Assembly (NCBI GenBank): GCA_040218795.1
Contig: JAVJQT010000006.1
Location: 1 to 64,000, forward strand
Direction of reading: 5' to 3'
Source: CCMP332 sp040218795
Lineage (GTDB): Bacteria; Bacteroidota; Bacteroidia; Cytophagales; CCMP332
DNA length: 64,000 bases
The notes under the pieces are model-generated. The model did not search any database. It saw only the letters and a list, made by a program, of their open reading frames with translations, and was not told the DNA's origin. Made by a program: the position numbers and the translations under genes. Positions 51,964 to 60,558 of this stretch are shown here, piece after piece (the stretch's first letter is position 1; each line of letters opens with the position of its first letter).

Positions 51964-53283
51964 ATGAAAAAGGTTGCTTTTTACACATTAGGCTGCAAGT
52001 TGAATTTCTCAGAAACCTCGACCATTTCTTCAATGTTTGAAGAAAAAGGATATAAAAAAGTTGCTTTTCAAGATGCTGCCGATGTTTACATTATTAATAC
52101 TTGTTCTGTTACGGAAAATGCCGATAAAAAATGTCGGAAAGTTGTTCGGGAAGCTTTAAATCATTCCAAGAATCCATTTATTGCAATAATTGGCTGTTAT
52201 GCACAGCTTAAACCGCAGGAAATTGCTGACATTCCAGGTGTAGATGCCGTTTTGGGGGCATCTGAAAAATTTCAGCTTTTTGATTTATTGGGAGAATTTG
52301 AAAAAAGTGCCGCAACAAAAGTTTTTGCGAGTGATATAAAAGAAGCTAAACAATTCAACCACTCCTACTCTATTCATGACAGAACCAGAACGTTTCTCAA
52401 AGTACAGGATGGCTGTAATTATAAATGCGCTTTCTGTACCATTCCATTGGCAAGAGGAAAAAGCAGAAGTGACAGTATTGAAAATATTGTAAATGCAGCT
52501 GAAAATATAGCGGAAGGCGAAACCAAGGAAATAGTACTCACAGGTGTCAATATAGGTGATTTTGGAATTCAGGAAGGAAAACGAAAAGAACGTTTTATAG
52601 AATTGGTACAGGAACTGGATAAGGTCGATGGAATTGACAGGTTTAGGATTTCATCCATTGAACCCAATTTATTGAGTAATGAAATAATTGAGTTTGTTGC
52701 CGATTCGGATAAATTCATGCCTCATTTTCACATCCCCTTGCAGTCCGGTTCAGATGCGATTTTAGAAAAAATGCGCAGACGGTATAAAACCGATCTCTAC
52801 AGACAACGCGTTGGCAAAATAAAGGAACTCATGCCGCATGCCGGGATTGGAGTCGATGTGATTACCGGTTTTCCGGGTGAGAACGAAGAAGAGTTTTTGA
52901 AGACTTATCATTTTTTGAATGAACTGGATGTATCCTACCTTCATGTCTTTACATTTTCAGAACGAGACAATACCGATGCAATCCAAATGGATGGGGTAAT
53001 ACCGGTTAAGGAAAGACAGCGACGTTCAAAAATGCTTCGAAATCTTTCACAAAAAAAGAAAAGAGCCTTTTACGAAAACCATATCAATTATACTTCCGAA
53101 GTACTTTACGAAGCAGATATTGAAGATGGGAAGATTTCTGGTTTTACCGATAATTATATAAGATTTGAAACAGAATTTGACCCGCTTCTTATTAATGAAA
53201 TTCAAAAAGTGAAAATTACATCTATTGGGGAAAACCAATTGGCGCGCGGTTTTGGTATAATCGCAGAAAATATGGTCATTTGA
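51964..53283 (+). CDS. mtaB: tRNA t6A37 methylthiotransferase MtaB
   Basis: A 439-aa radical-SAM methylthiotransferase that converts t6A37 to ms2t6A in tRNA. The N-terminal cluster cysteines are Cys11 (TLGCKLNFSET), Cys47 and Cys78; the radical-SAM cluster is Cys151-x3-Cys155-x2-Cys158 in GCNYKCAFCTIPLARG. A C-terminal TRAM domain (about 370-439) follows. GCKLNFSE with Lys identifies MtaB rather than MiaB (which has GCQMN). It complements the Sua5-type enzyme at 32038, which makes the substrate base. Confidence 0.94.
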   Translation: MKKVAFYTLGCKLNFSETSTISSMFEEKGYKKVAFQDAADVYIINTCSVTENADKKCRKVVREALNHSKNPFIAIIGCYAQLKPQEIADIPGVDAVLGASEKFQLFDLLGEFEKSAATKVFASDIKEAKQFNHSYSIHDRTRTFLKVQDGCNYKCAFCTIPLARGKSRSDSIENIVNAAENIAEGETKEIVLTGVNIGDFGIQEGKRKERFIELVQELDKVDGIDRFRISSIEPNLLSNEIIEFVADSDKFMPHFHIPLQSGSDAILEKMRRRYKTDLYRQRVGKIKELMPHAGIGVDVITGFPGENEEEFLKTYHFLNELDVSYLHVFTFSERDNTDAIQMDGVIPVKERQRRSKMLRNLSQKKKRAFYENHINYTSEVLYEADIEDGKISGFTDNYIRFETEFDPLLINEIQKVKITSIGENQLARGFGIIAENMVI

Positions 53284-53345
53284 TTTACCTGATTAAAGCA
53301 AAATCACTTAAATCCACTTAATCGATTAACACAAAATATCCTTCA

Positions 53346-55151
53346 ATGAGAAATCCAATCATAATTTTAATTGCAGTTTTTCTTTTTTCATGTGAAACTC
53401 AGAAAGAAGAACAAAATAATGTAAAAGAAGAAGCCCAGGCCTTCCTCGATGCCTATACTGCCGAGTTTGTTGATCTTTATTATGCTTCAAGTGAAGCACA
53501 GTGGAAAGCCAATACGATGATTATCGAAAGTGACACTGAAATACAAAAAGCAGTGAATGCTGCCGATGAGGCCTTTGCAGAATTCACAGGCAAAAAAGAA
53601 AATATAGAAAAGGCGAGAAAATATCTGGAAATCCAGGATCAGCTGGAGCCCTTACAGACCAAACAATTTGAGTCAATACTATACATGGCTGCCAATAACC
53701 CTGCCACTGTTTCAGATTTAGTTAAAAAACGAATTGCAGCAGAAAATGCGCAAAACGAAAAACTATTTGGTTTTGATTTTCAATTGGATGGGCGATCGCT
53801 ATCAACCAATGAAATAGATAATATTCTTAAAGAAGAGGGAGATATAAACAAAAGATTGGCAGCATGGGAATGCTCTAAAGAAGTTGGCAAAGGATTAAAA
53901 CCGGGCTTAACAGAATTAAGAAACTTAAGAAACCAGACGGTTCAGGCTCTGGGTTACGATGATTATTTCACTTATCAGGTTTCAGACTATGGAATGTCCG
54001 TTGAAGAAATGATGCAAATGAATAAGCAGCTTATTAGTGATGTTTGGCCACTCTACAGAGAATTACACACTTATATGCGTTATGAGCTTGCAGAAAAATT
54101 TGGCGAGGATGTCCCGGAAATGTTACCCGCCCACTGGCTGCCAAATCGCTGGGGGCAGGATTGGTCTGCAGAAATAGAAGTGGAAGGCATCGACCTTGAT
54201 GGCATACTCGAAGAAAAAGGCGCCCAATGGTTGGTAGAACAATCTGAAAGGTTTTACGTGAGCATGGGTTTTGATTCCTTGCCTCAGTCTTTCTATGAAT
54301 TATCCGATCTCTACCCACTTTCCGCGGATGCTACATACAAGAAAAACAATCACGCTTCGGCCTGGCATATGGATTTGAAAAACGATGTGCGTTCATTGAT
54401 GTCTGTAGAACCCAATGCTGAATGGTATGAAACCACGCATCATGAATTGGGGCATATCTATTACTATATGGAATATAGCAATCCGGATGTTCCAATTTTA
54501 CTTAGAGGTGGCGCCAATCGCGCTTATCACGAAGCCATAGGAAGCATGTTAGGTCTGGCAGCCATGCAAAAGCCTTTTTTGGAAAATCTCGATCTGGTTC
54601 CTGAAGGTGTAGAAACAGATGAAACAAAAACTTTATTGAAAGAGGCCCTTAATTATATCGTATTTATACCTTTTTCGGCAGGTACAATGACTCATTTTGA
54701 ACACGATCTTTATGTCGACAGCATTTCTGATGATCAGTTCAATGCTAAATGGTGGGAATACGTTTCCAAATTTCAGGGTATTGTTCCTCCATCAGAAAGA
54801 GGTGAAGATTATTGCGATGCCGCTTCTAAAACGCATATCAATAACGATGCGGCGCAGTACTATGATTATGCATTATCCTATGTATTGTTATTCCAGTTTC
54901 ATAATCACATCGCAGAAAACATTTTAATGCAAGACCCAAGAGCCACGAATTATTATGGAAATACGGAAGTAGGCAAATTTCTTCACGATGTGCTTTCACC
55001 CGGTGCCACCAGAGATTGGAGAGAATTATTAAAAGAAACTACCGGAGAAGACATCAATGCCAAAGCAATGCTAAATTATTTTGCACCACTGATGGATTAT
55101 TTGAAAGAGGTCAATAAAGGAAGAACACATACACTTCAGGAGACTGTCTGA
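53346..55151 (+). CDS. M2-family dipeptidyl carboxypeptidase (ACE-like) lipoprotein
   Basis: A 601-aa zinc peptidase of the angiotensin-converting-enzyme family. The lipobox LFSC gives Cys16. The metal site TTHHELGHIYYYM has HExxH, and a downstream Glu in the NRAYHEAIGSMLG motif is the third ligand. Length matches the single catalytic domain of bacterial ACE homologues. It would remove C-terminal dipeptides in the periplasm or at the cell surface. It is followed convergently by a DUF3109 gene. Confidence 0.92.
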   Translation: MRNPIIILIAVFLFSCETQKEEQNNVKEEAQAFLDAYTAEFVDLYYASSEAQWKANTMIIESDTEIQKAVNAADEAFAEFTGKKENIEKARKYLEIQDQLEPLQTKQFESILYMAANNPATVSDLVKKRIAAENAQNEKLFGFDFQLDGRSLSTNEIDNILKEEGDINKRLAAWECSKEVGKGLKPGLTELRNLRNQTVQALGYDDYFTYQVSDYGMSVEEMMQMNKQLISDVWPLYRELHTYMRYELAEKFGEDVPEMLPAHWLPNRWGQDWSAEIEVEGIDLDGILEEKGAQWLVEQSERFYVSMGFDSLPQSFYELSDLYPLSADATYKKNNHASAWHMDLKNDVRSLMSVEPNAEWYETTHHELGHIYYYMEYSNPDVPILLRGGANRAYHEAIGSMLGLAAMQKPFLENLDLVPEGVETDETKTLLKEALNYIVFIPFSAGTMTHFEHDLYVDSISDDQFNAKWWEYVSKFQGIVPPSERGEDYCDAASKTHINNDAAQYYDYALSYVLLFQFHNHIAENILMQDPRATNYYGNTEVGKFLHDVLSPGATRDWRELLKETTGEDINAKAMLNYFAPLMDYLKEVNKGRTHTLQETV

Positions 55152-55165
55152 TTATTAGGTATCTG

Positions 55166-55741
55166 TTATTTTTTTTGATTTCTCTCTTTGATTTGATGTC
55201 TTAAATTCTCAAACCAGGCCTCTCCAAATCTTCTGATGAGTGCTTCTTTTAGAAACAAATAAAGAGGTTGATTCATTTTTTTACCCAGTTCGCAAGCGGG
55301 ACTGCATATCCCCCATTTGTGATAATTAAGCGCAAGAAACTTTGGATATTGTACTTCTCTGATTGGATATAAATGACAGGAAACAGGCTTTCGAAATGTT
55401 GTTTTCCCGTCTTTCCAGGCTTTTTCTATGCCACAAGCTAATTTGCCATCATTTTCATACACGGCATAAGCGCATTCTTTTCCTCCTATTGTCGGCGTAG
55501 AATATTCGCCATCCGGATCGAGTACAAAAAGACCTTGTTTTTCTAATTCTACTTTTCCTTTTTCTGACAAATAGGGATCAATATTTTCTATTTCATCCTG
55601 TAGAATTGGGAGTTCTTCATTTTTCAATGGAGCGCCTAGTTCACCTTCAACACAGCAAGCACCTTTGCATTTTTCAAGGTCACAAATGAAGCATTCTTCG
55701 GCGATTTCATCGCTCACATATATATCTCCTACGACGTACAA
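55166..55741 (-). CDS. DUF3109 Cys-rich protein
   Basis: A 191-aa protein rich in cysteines: CFICDLEKCKGACC near residues 18-31, then single Cys residues around 90, 100, 122 and 141-150 (WGICSPACELGKK). The pattern matches DUF3109 of Bacteroidota, probably binding an iron-sulfur cluster or zinc as in the YkgJ-type CxxxCxxC proteins. Function is not established. It is read toward the M2 peptidase gene and diverges from uvrD, sharing a 68-base promoter region. Confidence 0.8.
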   Translation of the reverse strand: MYVVGDIYVSDEIAEECFICDLEKCKGACCVEGELGAPLKNEELPILQDEIENIDPYLSEKGKVELEKQGLFVLDPDGEYSTPTIGGKECAYAVYENDGKLACGIEKAWKDGKTTFRKPVSCHLYPIREVQYPKFLALNYHKWGICSPACELGKKMNQPLYLFLKEALIRRFGEAWFENLRHQIKERNQKK

Positions 55742-55759
55742 TAGAAATCTATTTTTTTA

Positions 55760-55790
55760 CAAAACTAGCAATAAAATTTCCATAGATTTG
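55760..55790. promoter_or_regulatory. Facing promoters for DUF3109 and uvrD genes
   Basis: On the minus strand TAGTTTTG (55760-55767) is placed for the DUF3109 gene. On the plus strand TAGATTTG (55783-55790) is placed for uvrD, 20 bases before its ATG. Their -33 regions overlap in a 68-base gap. Confidence 0.5.
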
Positions 55791-55809
55791 TCTCGATTGC
55801 AGATAGATA

Positions 55810-58122
55810 ATGGGTTTGAATTTAGACGTACTTAACGAAGCGCAAAAAGAAGCAGTATTACAAAAAGAGGGGCCGATGATGATCATCGCCGGTGCCGGTT
55901 CAGGAAAAACAAGAGTTCTTACATTTCGCATTGCTCACCTCATGGAACAGGGCGTTGATAGTTTTAATATTCTGGCGCTCACCTTTACCAATAAAGCGGC
56001 CAGGGAAATGCGCAATCGAATTGAAACCGAAGTAGGCAATGAAGCCAGAAACCTCTGGATGGGAACTTTCCATTCTGTATTTGCAAGGATACTCAGAGCT
56101 GAAGGCACAAAACTTGGATACCCTAGTAACTTCACAATTTACGACACGGATGATTCAAAATCTCTGATTAAAAGTATCGTTAAGGAATTTAACCTGGACG
56201 ATAAGTTGTACAAAGCCAATGTTGTGCTAAATAGAATTTCCGCCGCTAAATCAAGATTGATATCTTCCCAGCAATACATCGATGATCCCATTTATTTGTC
56301 GGAAGACACAGAAATGCAAAGGCCTGAAATTGGTAGAATTTACAAAGCCTATGCAGAGCGATGTTTCAAGTCATCTGCCATGGATTTTGATGATCTTCTT
56401 TTTAACACACACGTCCTTTTCCACAATCATATTGATATTTTGAACAAGTATCAGGATCGCTTTAAATACGTGTTGGTGGATGAGTTTCAAGACACAAATT
56501 ATTCGCAATATTTAATTACCCGAAAACTCGCCTCGCGATATCAAAACATCTGTGTTGTTGGTGATGATGCACAAAGCATATATGCGTTTCGGGGTGCGGA
56601 CATTACCAATATTCTGAATTTTGAAAAAGATTATGACGATTTAAAGGTTTTTAAGCTCGAACAAAACTATCGATCGACCAAAATAATAGTTGAGGCTGCC
56701 AATGCCGTAATCAAAAACAATACAGCACAACTGCCTAAAAAAGTTTGGACAAGCAATGATGATGGTGATTATATAGAACTGATACGCGCTACTTCAGACA
56801 ATGAAGAAGCCAGAATTATTGCAAGTCAAATCTTTCAGAATAAAATGAACGAACAGCTGAATAACAGCGATTTCGCCATTTTATATCGGACCAATGCACA
56901 ATCCAGAAGCATGGAGGAAGCGCTGAGAAAAATAAATATTCCATACCGCATTTATGGAGGTTTGTCATTTTATCAGAGAAAAGAAATTAAAGATGTGATT
57001 GCTTATATCCGCTTCGTTGTCAATCACAATGACGAAGAAGCCTTTAAGAGAATTATTAATTGGCCTAAACGAGGCATCGGAAACACCTCGATTGCAAAAC
57101 TGATAGTAGCTGCTAATGAAAATAATGCCAGCATCTGGGAAGCTTGCAAAATGGCGAATAAATTATTCCCGCAAAGAACGGCTACGGCATTATTAAACTT
57201 TGTTACGCTGATCGAAAGCATGTCCATTGACATGGATAAACGGGATGCACACGAGGCAGCTGAAATTATTGTGAAGCGTTCGGGATTGATGAAGGAGTAC
57301 TATGAGGATAAAACCATGGAGGGAATTGCCCGCTATGAAAATATCCAGGAATTGCTCAATGGCATCAAGGAATTTGTAGATGCTATCGAAAGAGAAAAAG
57401 AAGTAAGATTAGTAAATGATGAAGACACAGATGATCTGGATAATAGTTTAGGAGCTTATCTTCAAAATATTGCATTACTGACCGACCAGGATAATGACGA
57501 TGGCAGCAGCGACAGGGTCACATTAATGACCATACATTCAGCAAAAGGTCTGGAATTCAAACATGTTCACATCGTTGGCTTAGAAGAAGATTTATTTCCA
57601 TCTGCCATGATGCTCAGTAGTCGCGCAGACCTGGAGGAAGAAAGACGCCTGTTTTATGTGGCCATTACCCGTGCCGAAAAAAAATTAACCTTGTCTTATG
57701 CGCTGAGCAGATACAGGTACGGCACCTTGCATAGTTGCGAGCCATCCAGATTTTTAGATGAAGTGGACCCAAGATTCTTAAAAGTAACAGAAAGGTCAAT
57801 TCCAAAAGGACCACCGGATTTTAATCTTCCACCAAAATTTAGAAAAACAAACAAAGCCAGCGAACAGCCTAAAACAGCCGCTAGAAATTTAAGGCCATTG
57901 GGCAAGAAAGTGGTGTCCAATTACAAAACTCCAAGTGATTTTGAACCGAGTAATACTGAAAATCTGGCCGAAGGTATGAAGGTAGAACATCCAAAATTTG
58001 GCTTTGGCAAGGTTAAAAAGGTCGAATCGTATCAAAATCAGCGTAAAGCAATGATTTACTTTGATAATTTTGGTGAAAAAACTTTATTACTTAGCTTTGC
58101 TAAGCTTAAAATTCATTCCTAG
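55810..58122 (+). CDS. UvrD/PcrA-type superfamily 1 DNA helicase
   Basis: A 770-aa 3'-5' DNA helicase in repair and replication restart. Motif I GAGSGKT (28-34), motif Ia TFTNKAAREM, motif II VDEFQDTN, motif III GDDAQSIYAFRGAD, motif IV QNYRST, motif V MTIHSAKGLEFKHV and motif VI YVAITRAEKKL are all present. The C-terminal tail ends in VEHPKFGFGKVKKVESY, as in PcrA/UvrD. PcrA and UvrD cannot be told apart here. It is followed by DUF4290 and murA. Confidence 0.95.
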   Translation: MGLNLDVLNEAQKEAVLQKEGPMMIIAGAGSGKTRVLTFRIAHLMEQGVDSFNILALTFTNKAAREMRNRIETEVGNEARNLWMGTFHSVFARILRAEGTKLGYPSNFTIYDTDDSKSLIKSIVKEFNLDDKLYKANVVLNRISAAKSRLISSQQYIDDPIYLSEDTEMQRPEIGRIYKAYAERCFKSSAMDFDDLLFNTHVLFHNHIDILNKYQDRFKYVLVDEFQDTNYSQYLITRKLASRYQNICVVGDDAQSIYAFRGADITNILNFEKDYDDLKVFKLEQNYRSTKIIVEAANAVIKNNTAQLPKKVWTSNDDGDYIELIRATSDNEEARIIASQIFQNKMNEQLNNSDFAILYRTNAQSRSMEEALRKINIPYRIYGGLSFYQRKEIKDVIAYIRFVVNHNDEEAFKRIINWPKRGIGNTSIAKLIVAANENNASIWEACKMANKLFPQRTATALLNFVTLIESMSIDMDKRDAHEAAEIIVKRSGLMKEYYEDKTMEGIARYENIQELLNGIKEFVDAIEREKEVRLVNDEDTDDLDNSLGAYLQNIALLTDQDNDDGSSDRVTLMTIHSAKGLEFKHVHIVGLEEDLFPSAMMLSSRADLEEERRLFYVAITRAEKKLTLSYALSRYRYGTLHSCEPSRFLDEVDPRFLKVTERSIPKGPPDFNLPPKFRKTNKASEQPKTAARNLRPLGKKVVSNYKTPSDFEPSNTENLAEGMKVEHPKFGFGKVKKVESYQNQRKAMIYFDNFGEKTLLLSFAKLKIHS

Positions 58123-58142
58123 ATTTTAATTCCAAACATTTA

Positions 58143-58778
58143 ATGAGAGAGAGTAGAGGCCCTTTGTATTTAAGAGAATACGGGCGAAATCTTCAAAATA
58201 TAGTTGCTCATATTGATCAGGTCAAAGATAAAGATGAGAAGAAAAGACTTGCCGAACTGGCTGTTGAATTAATGAAACAAATAAACCCGAACATGACGGA
58301 TAGTTCGGACAACAACCAGGTCGTATGGGATCATTTGTATATGATGTCAGATTATGAACTGGATGTTGAAGGTCCTTTTCCAAAACCGGAACGCGAGGTA
58401 GTTCAAGCCAAACCTAAAAGACTTCGTTATCCCAGCCAGAGAATAAAATTTCGGCATTATGGCAAAAATGTTGAGTCATTAATCAATGAAATACTTGAGA
58501 TAAAAGATGCCGAAGAAAGAAAGTCGGCTGAAATATATTTAGCGAGATTAATGAAATCATTTTATATCACCTGGAACAAGGAAAATGTAGATGATGAAGT
58601 TATTATTGAGCATCTGGGCCAAATGTCGAACTATCAAATCAAACTTAATATAGATGAAGTTCGGGAAAACAGATTACTTGAGGTTCAAACCAGAGCCAGC
58701 AATCCAAACCGAAGTAATACAAATACGCGAAGCAATAACAGACGCAAAGGTGGGGCGGGACGAAGAAGAAGAAATTAA
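58143..58778 (+). CDS. DUF4290 protein
   Basis: A 211-aa protein of the Bacteroidota-specific DUF4290 family. Two similar blocks are visible: REYGRNLQNIVAHIDQVKD (about 10-30) and FRHYGKNVESLINEILEIKD (about 102-121), each followed by an acidic RL-type helix and a DHLxxMSxY-like ending, suggesting an internal duplication. The tail (about 190-211) is Arg- and Asn-rich, ending in RRRRN. It sits 20 bases after uvrD and two bases before murA, so it belongs to this operon. Function is not known. Confidence 0.82.
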   Translation: MRESRGPLYLREYGRNLQNIVAHIDQVKDKDEKKRLAELAVELMKQINPNMTDSSDNNQVVWDHLYMMSDYELDVEGPFPKPEREVVQAKPKRLRYPSQRIKFRHYGKNVESLINEILEIKDAEERKSAEIYLARLMKSFYITWNKENVDDEVIIEHLGQMSNYQIKLNIDEVRENRLLEVQTRASNPNRSNTNTRSNNRRKGGAGRRRRN

Positions 58779-58780
58779 AT

Positions 58781-60088
58781 ATGCCATCATTTGAAATAAC
58801 AGGCGGCAAAAAACTCAGTGGATCCATCACGCCACAAGGTGCAAAGAACGAAGCCTTACAAGTTATTTGTGCAGTTCTTGCAACTGAAAAACCCGTTTTA
58901 ATTGAAAATATCCCAAATATTCTCGATGTCAATAAATTAATTGATTTATTGAAGAGTCTTGGCGTTAAAGTTGAAAACAAAGGGAATGGTGCTTTTCTCT
59001 TTGAAGCTAAAAATATTGATCTCGATTATCTCAATACAAAGGAATTCAGAAAACAGGGGGCCTCATTAAGAGGATCTATCATGATTCTGGGTCCACTATT
59101 GGGCCGTTTCAAAAAAGGAAAAATTCCAAAACCCGGTGGAGATAAAATAGGCAGACGGAGATTGGACACCCATTTTATAGGATTCGAAAAGCTGGGAGCA
59201 AAGTTTAACTACGATGCTGATGATAAGCTCTTTGAAATTGATGCCTCAAAATTAAAAGGCACCTATATGCTTCTGGATGAAGCTTCTGTTACGGGAACAG
59301 CCAATATATTAATGGCCGCGGTTTTTGCTAAAGGAAAAACAAGCATTTATAATGCCGCCTGTGAGCCCTATCTTCAGCAGTTGTGTAATATGCTTAACCG
59401 CATGGGGGCAAAAATCAATGGTATTGGTTCCAATTTGCTTGAAATTGAAGGTGTAGAAGCGCTTAAAGGTACCGAACATAGGTTATTACCCGATATGATT
59501 GAAGTAGGCAGTTTTATTGGAATGGCTGCCATGACGAGTTCTTCAATTACCATTAATGATGTCAATTGGCAACAATTGGGTATGATTCCCGATGTTTTTA
59601 AACGACTTGGGATCAAACTCGAAAAGAAGGAAGACAGCATTTTTATTCCTGAGCAGGATCATTATGAAATTGAAACATTTATAGATGGATCAATATTAAC
59701 AGTTGCTGATGCGCCATGGCCGGGATTTACACCAGACCTTTTAAGTATTGTCTTGGTAGTGGCCACTCAAGCCAAAGGAACCGTTCTGATTCACCAAAAA
59801 ATGTTTGAGAGTCGTTTGTTTTTTGTCGACAAACTCATTGATATGGGTGCTCAGATCATATTATGCGATCCACATCGTGCTACGGTAATAGGGCTTGATA
59901 AAAAAATAAAACTCAGGGGCATCACAATGACTTCTCCTGATATTCGCGCCGGTGTTTCCCTTCTTATTGCGGCCTTATCAGCAAAAGGAAAGAGCACTAT
60001 CCTAAACATAGAGCAAATTGATAGGGGCTATCAGGATATTGATAAGCGATTGCAAAATTTAGGAGCGGAAATACAAAGAATAGATTAA
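58781..60088 (+). CDS. murA: UDP-N-acetylglucosamine 1-carboxyvinyltransferase with Asp in place of Cys
   Basis: Makes enolpyruvyl-UDP-GlcNAc, the first step of peptidoglycan precursor synthesis. Length is 435 aa (family about 420). Lys22 in GAKNEAL is conserved. The fosfomycin-target Cys115 of E. coli lies in the loop GGCAIGARPVD; here the loop is GGDKIGRRRLD, with Asp121 at the Cys position. Asp at this site occurs naturally in mycobacteria and Chlamydia and goes with fosfomycin insensitivity. Later motifs such as DRGYQDIDKRLQNLGA are intact. Confidence 0.95.
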   Translation: MPSFEITGGKKLSGSITPQGAKNEALQVICAVLATEKPVLIENIPNILDVNKLIDLLKSLGVKVENKGNGAFLFEAKNIDLDYLNTKEFRKQGASLRGSIMILGPLLGRFKKGKIPKPGGDKIGRRRLDTHFIGFEKLGAKFNYDADDKLFEIDASKLKGTYMLLDEASVTGTANILMAAVFAKGKTSIYNAACEPYLQQLCNMLNRMGAKINGIGSNLLEIEGVEALKGTEHRLLPDMIEVGSFIGMAAMTSSSITINDVNWQQLGMIPDVFKRLGIKLEKKEDSIFIPEQDHYEIETFIDGSILTVADAPWPGFTPDLLSIVLVVATQAKGTVLIHQKMFESRLFFVDKLIDMGAQIILCDPHRATVIGLDKKIKLRGITMTSPDIRAGVSLLIAALSAKGKSTILNIEQIDRGYQDIDKRLQNLGAEIQRID

Positions 60089-60148
60089 AGAAAATTTATA
60101 GTGGTTTTGACGAATATTTTTTCTAATATAGTATTCAAATAGATAGAT

Positions 60149-60346
60149 ATGTTTAAAAGGCTACTTTCTTTGGTGTTTCTTGCAATGTTTAGCACAATAA
60201 TTTTCAGCAGTTGTAATCCTAACGAAGCGGGGCCCTGCAATTGTCCTGATAATGCCCCCTGGTCAGTACCCGGAAGCGAAAATTGTTATGATGATCCTTT
60301 TGACTGTGAAGCATCAGAAGGTAAACCATGCGAAATCTGTTCATAA
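60149..60346 (+). CDS. Small Cys-rich lipoprotein A
   Basis: A 65-aa lipoprotein: signal MFKRLLSLVFLAMF ending at FSSC (Cys22 lipidated). The mature part has Cys at about 33, 35, 47, 54, 61 and 64 with the pattern CNCPxNAPWS...ENCY...DCE...GKPCEIC. It strongly resembles the next gene, so the two arose by duplication. The six mature cysteines suggest disulfides or metal binding. No family recognised. Confidence 0.72.
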   Translation: MFKRLLSLVFLAMFSTIIFSSCNPNEAGPCNCPDNAPWSVPGSENCYDDPFDCEASEGKPCEICS

Positions 60347-60359
60347 GCCTTAAGCCCTT

Positions 60360-60557
60360 ATGAAAAAAATTATCTTAACATTGGTCCTTGTAATCGGGGC
60401 AATTTTCATATTTAATGCCTGTAATGAAGACGATGAAGTTGATCCCTGCAATTGCCCGGCATCATCACCCTGGTCAAAAAATGATATTGAAAATTGCTAT
60501 GCAACTAAAGCTGCTTGTGAGTCGGCCGAAGGAGGCACCTGCATCATCTGCAACTAA
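60360..60557 (+). CDS. Small Cys-rich lipoprotein B
   Basis: A 65-aa paralogue of the gene at 60149, 13 bases downstream: signal to IFNAC (Cys21 lipidated), then CNCPASSPWS...ENCY...ACESAEGGTCIIC, keeping the cysteine spacing with only minor changes. The ATG is at 60360. Its stop precedes by one base the stop of the large minus-strand WD40-caspase gene, so the two face each other tail to tail. Function is unknown. Confidence 0.72.
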   Translation: MKKIILTLVLVIGAIFIFNACNEDDEVDPCNCPASSPWSKNDIENCYATKAACESAEGGTCIICN

Positions 60558-60558
60558 T

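Noticed and set aside
53346..55151. M2 peptidase as a possible M3 oligopeptidase.
   Set aside because: The TTHHELGH segment with NRAYHEAIG is the ACE-type arrangement; M3 enzymes use a different HExGH context with a later ExxD.
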